A DNA stretch of 57,055 nt from positions 1-57,055 of the forward strand of contig JASWJB010000290.1 of assembly GCA_032433595.1 (NCBI GenBank), written 5' to 3'. Under the pieces are notes generated by a model. The model was not told where the DNA came from. It ran no database searches and worked only from the letters and a program-made list of their open reading frames with translations. This stretch comes from Conoideocrella luteorostrata. Its lineage: Eukaryota > Ascomycota > Sordariomycetes > Hypocreales > Clavicipitaceae. Shown piece by piece: positions 9,630 through 21,894 of this stretch; positions within the stretch are counted from its first letter, which is position 1, and the number at the start of each line of letters is the position of its first letter. The translations under genes and the position numbers were made by a program.

Positions 9630-10799
9630 CCGATTGCACGCCTAGTGTTTTGTTTAATGCCTTGATTTCTACTGCAACTTGTGCGCCCGGCTCTTGTGCA
9701 TCTTATGCTACACGTTTGGTTTTGTCTCGCGGTGTTGCTGTTGTACGGTGTTTTATGCTGTGTTGCTATTGCGCCTGCAAGCCCTGCTTTTTTTGCACCT
9801 TGGGCGCTGACCCAGATCTAATGTCTGCCTGGTGGGAATAGCTACTCTTGCGTTTCTTGCGTGGGCAGCAACATCCTCATCAGCGGCAGCGGCATCATCA
9901 TCATCAGCCGACCGTTCCCTCTCCCGACCGCTACTACCGTGATGGTCTTCCTGACCAGATTCATGACCTGAATCCTGCACTGTGGCAATAATCATCATCA
10001 TTAACAGCAGCAGCAATAGCATAGTCATCGGTAGCAACGGCTCGTCATCAGCAGCAGCGGCATCATTATTCTCACCAGCAGCAGCGACATTCTTGCATGG
10101 GCAGCAACATCCTCATCAGCAGCAGCAGCGGCAGCTTCTGACTTTCCCCCCTCCCGACCGCTACAATCGTGACCGGAATCCTGGTCTATGGCCATCATCA
10201 TCATTAGCTGACTTTTCCTCCTCCCGACCGATACTATCGTGACCAGAATCCTAAACTATGGCCACGATAATCGTTTCTTGAACATCTTCATCGTCTTGGT
10301 CAGATTGACTTACTATGTCTAATGCTTCTTGCAGTGTCCGTCTTCCGCATTTAGACCTTCGAACGAGCTCGTCAGAATGACCCGCGATACCAGATGCCTG
10401 TACGCACACCTTCCGAGACCCGAGCCTTTCAACAAGCTCCTTGCAGCCTGTACATCTTCCGAGAGTTGAGCCCCCCAACGAGCTCCTTGCGGCTGGTGCG
10501 TCTTCCGAAATTTGAGCCTTTCAACGAATTCGTTAGATCCACCTGCGATATCCGATGCTTCTTGCAGAGCCTGTACGCCCTCTGAGACTTAAACTTGTCA
10601 ACGAGCTCTTTGCAGCCTATATGTCTTCTAAGATTTAAGCCTTTTCACGGCTTCGTCGGATCAATTGGCGGTATTTCATGCCTGTACGTCTTCCCACATT
10701 TGAATCTTTCAACACGCTCGTCAACTAACTTGCAATAACTGGTGCTTCTTGTAACCTGTACGTTGTCCGACATTCGAACGTTTCAACGAGCTCGTTAGA
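9630..10799 (-). repeat. Decayed dispersed element, copy 3
   Basis: It has the same architecture as copy 2: a 'ccttgggcgctgacccagatcta' block, a CAG/CAT-rich block (9865-10130), 'gaccggaatcctggtctatggcc', then degenerate ~75-bp units (10290-10799). The minus-strand frame at 9753-10037 ends DLGQRPRCKKSRACRRNSNTA-like, a basic tail. The coding sense matches copy 2 but has stops in different places. The right end is replaced by a different repeat that starts TGTCACA at 10800. Confidence 0.5.
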
Positions 10800-11098
10800 T
10801 GTCACAGGAAACGTTCAACATCATCGAAAACGTACGATATTGCCGGAAGCATTCAACATCGCCGGAAGCATTCAATATCATCGGAAACGTACGATGCCGA
10901 CGGAAGTGCATCGCTGGAAGCATTCAACATCGCCGGAAGCTTACGATATCATGGGAAGCTATGGAATGAAATGAATCCAGAAGAAGAGGCATATCGCAGA
11001 GATAAACAGTAGTCAAATTCCCCGTCAATTAGATAGAAATCAAGGACAATTCCCCACTGCTTTAGAGACTCGACTTCCATAGCTGCTCACTTGTGACA
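10800..11098 (+). repeat. LTR-like repeat with TGTCACA...TGTGACA ends
   Basis: The segment starts TGTCACAGGAAACG and ends CACTTGTGACA, so its termini are inverted TG...CA sequences. Inside are short iterated blocks 'cggaagcattcaacatcgc', then 'cagtcaaattcc' and 'attagatagaaatcaaggac'. The same blocks recur at 46601-46864, and partly at 44750-44880. No perfect target-site duplication is visible (ttaga on the left, tatga on the right). Confidence 0.5.
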
Positions 11099-11099
11099 T

Positions 11100-11695
11100 A
11101 TGACCTTGTGATCTTTCTAGCTATTTACGGTACTGATTATCCTGACGAGCATCTCTAGTCTCAACAACATGAGGGCTGCTTAGAAATTCAGCGCTAACCC
11201 GCCGCAGATCGCGACTTCAATTTATCCAGTATTCACCGACGCCACTGTGGCACATCTCAGGCTTCTTTGCGCGGTCTTGTATCTTGAATCTGGTGTACAC
11301 TTATTAGCACCAATACAATTAATTTGCCCTAGTAAGCTTCTCTTCGACGTAAAAGCCTTTTGACGTGAATCCGTCGAAGAACATACGATGTATGCTAGCA
11401 CACATTGCACTCCTTTTTAATGAGATACCATTATTTGCGTTATTCCTACGATCACACTATATAGCTGACTGGGGCAGCTGGCGATATCTGTACTTGATCG
11501 GATCACGTCACACATAATAGGTAGGGGGCCAACCTTATCAAAATAGAACAGCCATGTCTAGTACTTCTCGCTTCACCATCCACATTGACCTAACAGTTTT
11601 GGCCGGCTTCAAAAGCCTTCATCAAGCACGCTCACAACTTCTTTCAAGCACCAATTAGTTGCCAGCGGGTGGAATTGCCCTTTTCTGCAACGCGT
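11100..11695. other. Intergenic; 3' end of an LTR fragment, then nothing recognised
   Basis: Bases 11105-11166 ('ctagctatttacggtactga' ... 'ctctagtctcaaca') match the 3' end of the TGTTGCG...CTCAACA LTR family found intact at 43522-43810. From 11170 to the stop codon of the non-reducing PKS I see no gene. The stretch marks the edge of the polyketide cluster. Confidence 0.4.
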
Positions 11696-14600
11696 CTACG
11701 CAGAGGTGCTGAGGCACTCTACCGCTTCAACCACCGCCGTCGTAGTGGAATTGTCGAGGAAAAATGTCCCTGGCAACTCCACGCCTGTTTCCTGCTGCAT
11801 GACTGAAATAATGGTGATTGCCATGAGGGAGTCTATGCCTAAATTTGCCAGATTGACGTCGCCGTTCATGTCGCTCAGCTCCACACCCACCTCACGTGCA
11901 ATAATCGAAAACAGCCTATCGACCAAGTCGATTTTGTCTCCTTCGACATCATTAACGGTTGCTGTAGCCGATGGAGTGGAAATTTGGGGGACCGCTATCT
12001 TGGGTTGAACAGTAGTGATGGGTTGAGCTGACAATAGATCCGTTTGAGTCATCGTCGGCATACATGCACTTGCTTTTGCAGCGAAGTTGTGGGCTGCAAA
12101 GGGGCTCAGTAGTTGGGTGAGTGCCGTCCTCTTCATCTTTTGGAACTTCAATCCCGTCAGCACTGAGGCCAACTCATCTCCATCATAAACGTACACATCA
12201 CCGGTGATCAGATTGCTCGTCCAACGGGAGTCTTCCATGAAGGCATAGCTGGTGTATACAACAGCAGGATCAAGTGGCTTGAGAAGGCGCCACTCCTCGA
12301 AACCAGTGGAGAGACAAGCCCAATCGCCGGTGTAGCGGAGCCCGTTGTTCACCAAAAACCCTGACAAATGGACAACCGAATCCAGCAAGAATGGATGGTA
12401 GAGAAAATGACCGCCTGCGGTTGGGACGTGTGCCATGTTAATTTCCGCCAAAGCATGTTGCATATCCTCGGACAGATAGACATTGTCTAACCCCTGATAA
12501 TGTTCAGAATAACGCACAACGTTGTCAAATAAACGATAGACCGCGCGTTTGCGCAGCCGGTGGCTTGCGGACGCCTTGAGAGCAGCCATGCGGGACCGAA
12601 TCAAGAAGCCAGCTTGGTCTGGTTTGCTTGCGGGCTGCAGGGCGGGCTGTAAGGCGACCTGGCAGGCCCCAATCTGGTAAAACTCGTCTGACGTGCGAAA
12701 GTGGTACTGGATATCCGCAGTCTTGGTCGAAGATGTTAGAGTGACAGTGACTTCCACTATTTTGGCTTTATCCGTCAAAACGACACCCCGGTGAAAATAG
12801 AAGTCGCTGACGGTCAGTGGCGCTGCCATCTTCTGACCAGGAGCGTGCTTGGTATGGGCATATTGAGCCGCCGAGAGCGCCATGTCCAGGAGTAGACTGC
12901 TGGGACAAATTTCCACATCAGCCACGACATGACCTCGCACAGCAGCACGTAGATGTTGGTCTGCCAAATCTGATGAAAACGTAACGGACAACCCATCGGG
13001 CTCGACAGTTTCTCTTATGATCTGCTGCAGAGTTGTCGTGCAATACCCTGGCATAGAGGGAACGATGACAGGGTTGTGCTTGGTCCCGACGCCTCCAATG
13101 ATCTGCGAGTCTCGATCCGGGAATGAGGCCCAGAATTCCTTTTCGTCAAATGAGTACTTTGGGAGGTTAAGCAGAGATATCGATGATTTGAATTCCCGGT
13201 GATAGGCTGGCCAGTCAATGGAGGCCCCTGCCATATAGAGATCCCTCAAGCTGCACGATATCGATGCCCAGTTTTCTTTTGCGCGATGCATCGAAGCAAG
13301 ACAATCGACACCTAGCGTGGCATTCACGAGCCCCGAACACACTGGGTCGGGTCCAATCTCGAGGAAGACCTTGTAGGGAAGCTTCTGCTCTTCTATTGCG
13401 CGTAATGCTCCGACAAAGTCAACGGGTTCGCGCGCCTGTCGCGCCAGATACTCTGGAGAGAATGTTCCTCCTGCCTGTACTGTAGTAGCTAAAAGCGTAG
13501 AAACGACCGGGACGTTCGGCGCAGAAAATGTAACGCCCCTGCAGGCAGCTTCGAACTGGTTCAAGATGGGATCAAGCTGACTGGAGTGAAATCCGTACGG
13601 AACAGAGAGGGGAGTACATCGAGTACCGCCCGACTGGAGCTGATTCTGGAGGTCTTCCAGCTTCAAGCACGAGCCGCTCACCACCGTCATCTTAGGGGCA
13701 TTGATGCAAGCCACAGCGCATGAGGTATGCTGGCCAGACGAGAGCACCTTCCGCGCGTCACCAACGCTTAGATTAACAGCCAACATTCCATACTCATGCG
13801 GCGGCAGCGCTCCAGCTATGATTTGTGCTCGCTTGCCGACGAGGTATAGAGTGTCGCTTACTGAGAGTACTCCAGCCACGCACAAAGCCGCGTATTCGCC
13901 CAGGCTGTGACCCAAGACCAAGGCTGGCTTGACGCCCCAGGATCGCCAAAGCTTGGCAAGAGCTAGTTCCAGGCTGACTGTGGCCAGCTGCACCTGCACA
14001 GTATCCGGGCCTGAAGGCGGCATGGGTGTGCTGTTGCCTGTAATGAGATCCAGGAAATAGGGGAGGCCTTGGGTGCTGGCCATTGTCTGGTAGTCATGAA
14101 GTGCGTGGCGGAATGTGGCAGATGTCTCCCACAAGTGTGCACCCATACCAACGTAATGTGCACCTTGGCCTGTAAACATGAAGACTACCGTCTGTGTTAC
14201 TGGAGGCTGAAGGGGTGTTTTTCCCCGCTCGAGATCTGTCTCCAGGCATTGGATGACCTCCTCGATAGAGGATGCAGCGATGGCATACCGTAATAAGCCA
14301 TGTATACGTCGAGCGCTAGTGGTAAAGGCCAAATCGGCAAGCTTGGTACCCGGATGTTGGCGTAGATGAGCCAGATACCTCTCTTTGATGCCGACAAGTG
14401 ACTTCTGGGAACGTGCTGAGAGTGTGACAACATGTTGACCTCGAGGATCCGCATCCTTTACGGCTTGTGGCGGAGCTTCTTCAAGCAGCAAGCATGAATT
14501 TCCTCCCTACAACGTATCGCGTCAGCTTAGGCACCACGCGTGACTTTTAGAGCCGGTTCTTACCGATGCATCGAAGCTGTTGAGAAACACGCGCAGCGTA

Positions 14601-17204
14601 CCCTTGGCCACTGGACTGGCCTCCAGTCTCATGTTGCGAGCCGCGATATGTACATTGCGGGCTGCTAGATCAGGAAAGCGATGGTTAATAGGCCCAGAAA
14701 GATCGGGTTGAGGGGGAATCTGTCGAGACTGAAGCATCATCAAGGTTTTGATGAGAGCGCAAACACCGGCCGCCTGTAAGACATGAGCACAGGAATCGTC
14801 CGGAAGACATCTTCTCAGAGACTTACCGCCTCACCGTGGCCAATACTTGCTTTTACAGCCCCTACAATGAGTGGGTTATCCGAGCCTCGCTTTTCTGCAA
14901 ATGTTGACAGGACTGAAGACATTTCCACCAAATCTCCGGCCTGCGTGCCTGTTCCATGCATCTCCACGTATGAGATGCTGTTAGCATCTACACCGCTCTG
15001 CTCTAAAACATTGCGGTACAGCTGTTGCTGAGCATTTGCTGAGGGATGCATCATGGAAGAAGAATCGCTGCTGTAGTTGCGTCCGGATCCTCGGACGACG
15101 CCGAGGATGTTGTCGTGGTCGTCCAGCGCGTCCTCCAATCGCTTGAGAACAACCACCCCGACTCCCTCTCCACGGACGTAACCGTCAGCATTGTCATGGA
15201 ACGTCTGACAACCTCCATGAGTAGATAAGAAACCACCACGGCTCAACCCTGAGAAGGGCGATGGAGAAAGGAGAAGAGATCCTCCACCGGCCAGTGCCAT
15301 GTCGCATTCGCGACCGAGCAGCGCCGAGCACGCTAAAACGACGGCCGCGATGCTCGAAGAGCAGGCCGAGTCGACGCTATAAGACGGACCTCCCCATTTG
15401 AAGTGGTGATGCAGTCTGCCAGGTCCAAAAGCGCGGCAGCTGCCCGTAGCGAAGTAGATGTCTACCCCTTGGTGGACCACCACTTCTCGCCAATCATCTG
15501 ATGTTTGGCCAAAGAAAGAGGCAATGCGATCTTTATTTGTTGAAAGCGTGCCATCGGGATAATAGCCCGACATCTCCAATGCCTCGTAGCTGGTTGTCAT
15601 TAGCAGCCGGTGCTGGACATCTGTCTGCATGGCTTCCCTGGGTGACATGTCGAACAGGCGGTTGTCGAACATGCCTGGCTTGTCGAGGAAGGCTCCTGTC
15701 CGCGCAATTGTAGAGTTCTTTTGTTTTCCCGTTGCATCGTACCATTTCTCCAGGTCAAATCGAGTATTTGGAATCTATCATGAATGAGCGACCCTGTCTT
15801 ATAATAAATAGAGTAGAATATGGGGAAGAGTGACTGGATATATGGGATCTGACCTCTTGGATATATCTTTTGCCCTCCAAAAGACCCCCCCAAAATGCGT
15901 CAACATCGCCACTTCCTGGGAACCTGCCAGACATGCCGACGACAGCAACGAGGCCTGAACCTTCTCGGCTTGGAGCTGATGTCACATGGTCGTTGTGTGA
16001 CATGACGGAATACTCTGTGCCACGTTTTTGCAGTAATTTTAGAAAGTAGATGTCGTGACTCGTGTAGCCAGGCAGGACAACACGCAGCTTGTCCGCCCTG
16101 GCGATCTCAAGAGCCGCCTTCATTGACGCAGCCAAATTTAACGTCCTCTGCCCAACATCTGTGATTATTTCCTTCAGAAGCCCTCGCAATGTTTTTTGCT
16201 GTCGAGCTTGACACGTATAGGGAGAGATGATGGTTGCCGTATGTACATGGGCCCGGTCCAGCCATGCAGACGAGCCAAGAATCCGGCCCAGGTCAACTTC
16301 TGGCAACGTCTCCATGTGTACGCCCCCGCGAGCGTCAGTGTCGACTTGTGGGGCGTCTTCCAACTCTGCTGACCATTCCAAAAGCCGTTGCAGAGTTGTG
16401 GGAGGGCCAAAAAGTGTAAACCAGCCATCTGAGACGAATCCAATGCAGACCCGTCGCGCTCGAGGAATTGACTGTAAGAACCATCAAGGTTAGCACACAT
16501 TGCATAACACCCCAATCCGGAAATCTAGGCCAGGCCATCCACAACTGACCTGGTTCTCGTGGAAATCTTGTAGAATTGCCCGAGCGCGATCAACTGGAAT
16601 GCCTAGTATTGTCTTTGCCCAGGGCCCGTTGGTACGATCAACCATCAGAGACCGGCGACTGAGTTCGCAGGCCATGCGAAAGATAATGTGTGTCACCTCG
16701 ACTCCCAGCTCAACAAGTTCGTTGGTGTCCTGCGCGACGGCGGCCACCGCAGCGGCCACCTCACCGGTGCAAAATCCTAGAACACAGTTGCAGTTACCTT
16801 TGGAGGCGAGAACGGTAGGATCTTGCTCTGCATATCTAGTTTGGACATGATCAGTCGACATGGAATGATGGCAAATGATATGGGATCGTTTTGCTAGCCT
16901 ACAAAATGAGCTCTCCTAGACGTGCGATATTCATCAACACTGTTGCAATGATCTCGTTGGGCTCCTCCAGCCGAGAATTGTTTTCGGCTAGTCGAAGGAT
17001 ACTGTCGAAATTCCCAATGTTGCTCTGTTGCTCCGAGTGCATAGGCAGTCTGCTGACCTGAAGCTGTACCGCATCGCAAGCTTCGCGCAGAAACCTTTGG
17101 ACGAGACGTGAGGATGGGGCATGGCTTACTAGCTGCCGAATAGCCGGAAGCTTCTCTACGGTCTGATCCCCAAAGAGAAGGAAGTTTGTGACGCGAAGCT
17201 TCAT
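11696..17204 (-). CDS. Non-reducing polyketide synthase, SAT-KS-MAT-PT-ACP (6 exons, 1724 aa)
   Basis: Exons in transcription order are 17204-16903, 16835-16550, 16471-15854, 15774-14827, 14773-14564 and 14506-11696. All introns are GT-AG, 53-79 bp, and the frame is kept. The start MKLRVTNFLLFGDQT is typical of SAT domains. SAT (1 to ~340) has active-site-type GFCTG, Cys ~123. KS (~375-790) has VDSACSSS, Cys ~540, plus EMHGTGTQ and the KASIGHGE histidine region. MAT has GHSLGEY, Ser ~989. PT has His ~1314 (GHVVADVEICP) and Asp ~1497 (HPFLLDSVV). There is one ACP, LGIDSL Ser ~1681. The protein stops about 40 residues after that serine, so no TE, reductase or methyltransferase is present. A separate pseudo-ACP-TE gene lies at 25582-26774. 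It probably accepts the product of the reducing PKS at 27528-35360 and makes a resorcylate-type aromatic; the product is inferred. Confidence 0.93.
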
Positions 17205-19103
17205 GGTTAAGTGTATATCTTTTGAGGGGCCTTAAAAGCGGTCGTGAGGAGCTGCTCAAGAGGTCCAGGAAAAAGTGGTGCCAAGTGGTGAATGATGGGG
17301 AAAAGGGTGATCTAAGAACCAAATTGCTGAGTCGTGGAGGTTATTCTCTGAACAAAAAACATTGCCTTGTATAGGGTAACTCAGCTGGGGGGGCTGAGCA
17401 AGGAAGCTTCGGCCTCCAATTCCTCTTTATCCTTTCAAGGCCATCGTAGAGCGCCCCGGCACCGAGTACGGGGTACAGAATAGATGGGTTAATATGATAT
17501 GCTGTGGCATTGATGGAAAGTAATCAAGTCCGAGACCGTCACCGGTCTGTGGGTCTCGGCGAGTTTCTTGCGTTTAGTTGTGCGGATGTCGGTAACCACC
17601 AAGGGACGATATGTGCAACGTGGCTATGTTTCAGGCCGTCTGCTTCCATCTTTTTAGCTTGGTGAGTTTCCAGATCCCATAAAACAGAGGAGATGTACGG
17701 AAGGATCCTCGGCTAAAAGTGGGTCTACGCTAAGAGCAATGAAGGCTCGGCTTCAACGATGTATCTTTCAAGGATCAGGGCCGAAAGCAGTTTCTCCTAA
17801 GCGGTACTTCTATCATCACTTTAATTCTACGAGGGGGGGGGGGGGCAATCAACAATTCTACTGCAGTGTTCTGTCGGGAAAGGGGGGAAGGGGTTTCTAG
17901 GGCCTTATGGAGGGAGATACCTCGCTGAGGACTTCATTCGCTTCGGGGTGCGGAATATTCCCCACCCCTGGTCTCATCGAGAGCCGCAAACTTGGCGGCC
18001 TTGAAATCGAGGGTGAAGAAGAGAATTGAATTAATTACACGATTTAAATGTATGGTAAAGTACTAACACTCCCGTAGTACTCTGTCATTATGCACAAAGG
18101 CTGCCAGCTCGTGCGTTTAGGGTAGGACGGAACACCTTTCTCTACCCTGTAGTTGGAAACACGGTTATACGTTTGGCGTGCGTCGATTGAAAGTATGTGT
18201 AGATTTGAGTAAGTTTGAACGGAATTGGGAGAGTTATGTTTGTGGGAAAATAGACGTATGTAACTAGCAATTCTATTTCAAATATTTCAGGCGGCTCAAT
18301 TGCCTCGCAATAAAGAGTGCGGACAACTTCCTGGCATGGGCCCCTTCACCATTAACCTTAATACAACAGAACGAATCTTTCAACAACCCGAGTCCGGGCT
18401 GCGTGCGAGGCAGGCAAATTCACTCAAAAACGCGATTTACGGTGTTTTCAACGATAGTGCACACATTGATCGGTACGACTAGTTATTCCGGCTTTATTTA
18501 TCTTATAGCCCCATTTATCTAGAAGCTATCGAGCTCATCGAGACTGTCGAATTGTGGTGAAGGTGGTACAGTCCGGGGATGCTAGGGCCTTCGGTCTGGC
18601 CGTTGGCGGGAATATCGTGCTCTGCGCTGTGCGGGATGATGAAATGATTGCGAATTCGGACGTTGGTGATAATATCGGCCATTTTTGATGATGGAAAATA
18701 AAGAGTTGGGGAGCCTGGATTGATGAAATCGTGACGCTGCTGGTGACCTTGATTGAAGGAGAGTTGCAGTGAGAGGATGCCGTCGGATGAGAAAGGTTAT
18801 TAGTGCCGGAGGAATTTGGTCAGGACCTTGATAAGGTCAGAAATACGAGGAATACGAGGAAAGCAGGCATAAAAGTAAGCATTTGGACGGGAATTAGAAG
18901 GGCAGTCAGATCAACAATCATTATCGTTGGTATTCATCAATTTATGTGCTTATTATTTTTCCTTCTAATTCACTTCCATACTGTCGCTTCCGACAGATGC
19001 AGCGCTGCAACGCTGTAGCGCACACAAGACCGATTTCCATATCGAAATTTATAAAAGAAGCTGTATGCCCATCAAAAAAGTGAGTTTACAGCCTATCTAT
19101 TCG
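17205..19103. promoter_or_regulatory. Upstream region of the non-reducing PKS
   Basis: No gene is recognised across this 1.9 kb. It contains the NR-PKS promoter (minus direction), a perfect 8-bp inverted repeat at 17530-17559, a run of about 13 G near 17832 and a short 60-codon frame at 18300-18482 that resembles nothing I know. Since the FAD monooxygenase gene ends at 19104 on the same strand, only the NR-PKS uses this region as a promoter. Confidence 0.4.
17530..17559. promoter_or_regulatory. Inverted repeat CCGAGACC-N14-GGTCTCGG, candidate regulator site
   Basis: Both 8-bp arms are perfect and their centres are 22 bp apart, about two helical turns. The site lies about 325 bp upstream of the NR-PKS start codon. 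Zn2Cys6 proteins commonly bind CGG-type half-sites in paired arrangements, and an AflR-type regulator is encoded in the cluster. One arm (GGTCTCGG) recurs at 27114-27121 in the TE/HR-PKS divergent promoter. Binding is not shown by the sequence. Confidence 0.3.
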
Positions 19104-20796
19104 TCAACGCAGGGTTTCTGCTCTTTTCAGCTCCCGAAGTGCTTCCTCACAGCGAGCCAATGCATCAAATCTCAAAGTTAAAAAGCATTAGTGGCAACGG
19201 CCCGTAATACGCAGCATGGATATGGGTGGACTTACCGAGAATCGTGAACCAATCGGTCAAGGAATGAGCGGGGCACTAAATGTCATGATTGTGTCAGGGT
19301 CTGCGTCAGTTCTCGGCAACTAAGGGCCGCACTTACAGGGCACTCCAGGCTCCATGTATTGGCGGATCTGGTCTTGGACAAGATGCTCGTTGTTGGCGCG
19401 AACGTTGGACAGAATTTGTACCCGCGAGGCTCGCCGCACCCGAAGTTTGTTGAAGAGCTCAAGGCGCTGATGAAGCCCTGTGACATCTTGGACGCCAACG
19501 AGAACAACACCCAAGACACCGCCGTCCTCAATGGCTTGGTTGGAGCCTTGTCCACCAAATGGAAACATCTGAACCAAAAAAAAAGGTCCAAAGTTAGAGA
19601 TGCAGACCATGTATGGCGACGAAGAAAACATGTCCCTCTTACCGGATGAGCAGCGTCGCCAATCAATACGGCTTTCTCAAATGTCCAGGATGACAGCGGG
19701 CTCATTGAGAAGAGTGGCCAACACTTGATATCCTTGGCGTCCCTGGCAATAGTAAAGTCAGTAAATGCTGTGGGAGAAGGGCTGGATAGTAGAGCACGGT
19801 ACGGTACTTGATAATTTGTACAACATCGGCGTCAAAATGCCCAAACTGTCGTAACATCTGTGCTTGCACATCTGGGGCCATACCATCCGATTCTAACGTG
19901 TCTAGAGATGGATGTATCCCTACAAAGTTCTGTATAGTGCCGCTGAACTCATTACGATCAGCCTCTGAGCCACAAAAATCGGGTGCAAGTGAAACTTACT
20001 CTCGACAGGGATACCACATGATGTGCCGCTCCTTGTCCACAAGCTTCGTGTCGGCCAACAAGCACGCACCAAGGGTCTTCCACTCCAGAAGCTTGCGCCC
20101 AGACACAGTGGCCCGCAGATCTTCGGTTGGGACTAAAAAGCGAAAAGCGCTTTGGCCCGTCGACACAAGGCGGATGGATTCAGCAAGGCCGGGACCGTGG
20201 GCCACTGCGTTGCGCACAACAGAGCGCAAGCCGTTGGCGCCCACGATGAGATCGGCATGCCTGACCGTTCCGTCCGCAAATTCAATCCGTCCCTCTTGGG
20301 CTCCCACCCTTGTCACTGGCGAGGCAAGCCGAAGTATGATACCGTCTACTTGTTGCCCCGTTACTGGCCCTCGAACCTCAGAGACGTTGGCTAGTCTCAT
20401 GAGTTCCCTGTGCAAGTCCACGCGGTGAATGGCGAAAAATGGAGCGCCAAGCTTGTCGGCTGCGCCGTTCAGATCCTGGCAGGCAATCCTGGCAAGGTCT
20501 ACGCCGTTGACGGTGTCCCAGCTGACCATCTTGACGGCTCTGGCCCGTTGAAAGTCAAAACCGAGATGTTGAAGCACCTGGACCCCATTTGGCGCCAGGC
20601 TCACGGCTGCACCAATCTCGCCAGAAAAGGCCGATGCTTCGTAAATCTACCGTATTGAAAACCATTTAGCTATTGTTATCTTCGGTAATGAAAGCACATG
20701 CTCACCTACTTGAACACGATGCCCACTGCGGCTGAGGGAGACTGCGGCGGTCAATCCGGCGATCCCCGCGCCGATGATGGCAACGTCTAAGGGCAT
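19104..20796 (-). CDS. FAD-dependent monooxygenase, salicylate-hydroxylase type (7 exons, 435 aa)
   Basis: Exons are 20796-20710, 20646-20000, 19942-19808, 19742-19643, 19568-19337, 19275-19236 and 19170-19104. All introns are GT-AG, 57-74 bp, and the frame is kept across all six. The N-terminus MPLDVAIIGAGIAGL is the dinucleotide-binding GxGxxG motif. WYPCRDGTIQNFVGIHPS spans the second intron and fits the family. The FAD motif GDAAHP + MFPFGGQGSN is itself split by an intron, and RLELFNKLRVRRASRV follows. Length is normal for class A flavoprotein hydroxylases. The last two small exons are the least certain part. In azaphilone and related clusters such enzymes hydroxylate PKS-derived aromatics. 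Salicylate hydroxylases remove the carboxyl group while hydroxylating, so oxidative decarboxylation of a resorcylic acid is one possibility (inference). It sits 3' to the DUF3112-like gene on the same strand. Confidence 0.88.
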
Positions 20797-21894
20797 GGTT
20801 TATAGTGAAATCTGATAAACCTATTTGAGGCTGCTTTTCTCCATCGTCTACCATGAATATACGAAAAGAAAGAGAAAAAAAAAAAAACTTTTACCATCTG
20901 CACCCTTATTTGTTTATGTTGGCCCATACCATTAAAAAGCTTGGTGTTCGTGGGTGTTTCAGGGACCCCCACCTCCCCGGTTTCTTCGGCGCATTGTCGG
21001 CGTTCTTTTCGGAAACTTTTGGTTTCAGAGACGCCTCTTATGAACAAGCCTTTGCCAAGAAGGCGAGGTGGTGCGAGTAGTTTGATTCGGGTCGGACATT
21101 CAGGTCGGACATTCAAGTCGGACACACATGTCTGGTCCTGTTGTGTTGAACATAAGCCCTAATTACAGCCACTGGAGAACAGTTGAGTGGGCCTACACTT
21201 TTGCTCCGTAATCAAGTGGTTAATTGTTCCAACAGGTCCCGCTAGGAAGTCACCCTCAATTGACGCCATGTATTGGCTCTGAGGCATCAGTTGACCTGCT
21301 CAACAAAGCACACGGCTCTTGCTCTTCTTCGAGCACCACTAGTGTGTCATCTCCATCGGTCAAGAATTGGATTAAGACCTCTGGTTCGTCATCTTACGCA
21401 CTGACTTGGTATCTGAAATGCTGTTTATTTGTGCGACGGCGCATTTAAAGTCCATGGCATTACTTGGTGCTGGAGCCTTCCGGGCCGTTCTTCCACGTCT
21501 GAATCACAGATTTAGCCGAGACTGAAAATGCAATATCCCAGAAATCGTGATTCCCGATACACTGAGGTGGCAGCTGAGCAGCATAGTAATTTGTGGCAGT
21601 ACGGGCATCTTCGCAACGCGTGTGGTTCTCACGCTCATTGCAATAAACCGGAAGAGCACGCGGCGTATTAATATAACTATGATTTGAAATTAAGTGATGC
21701 CATGTCTATTTCTTCCTTAAATCCAAGAAATGCTAACTAGTGATCAGTATAACTCTGGCTACATTGAACCAAACAACTTATCCAGCTTTTTAACTAGATA
21801 TTCTATGCTACTTCTCCCTTTCCTGGAAAGTAAATGCGCTGTCATAGAAATTTTTTTATGATAAAAATGTAGTTGTAGAAGTCAGCCCCACGTC
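20797..21894. other. Intergenic between FAD monooxygenase and membrane-protein genes
   Basis: The part next to 20797 must hold the monooxygenase promoter. 'CCGAGACT' at 21516-21523 is one mismatch from the arm of the inverted motif upstream of the NR-PKS. An A-tract lies at about 20876-20886. Small open frames on both strands here lack any recognisable domain. The interval also contains the 3' region of the membrane-protein gene. Confidence 0.35.

Noticed and set aside
11706..12008. 100-codon plus-strand frame opposite the NR-PKS ACP
   Set aside because: Antisense to a conserved coding domain, with no independent evidence.
18300..18482. 60-codon plus-strand frame upstream of the NR-PKS
   Set aside because: No similarity to any family, no signal peptide and no supporting splice context.
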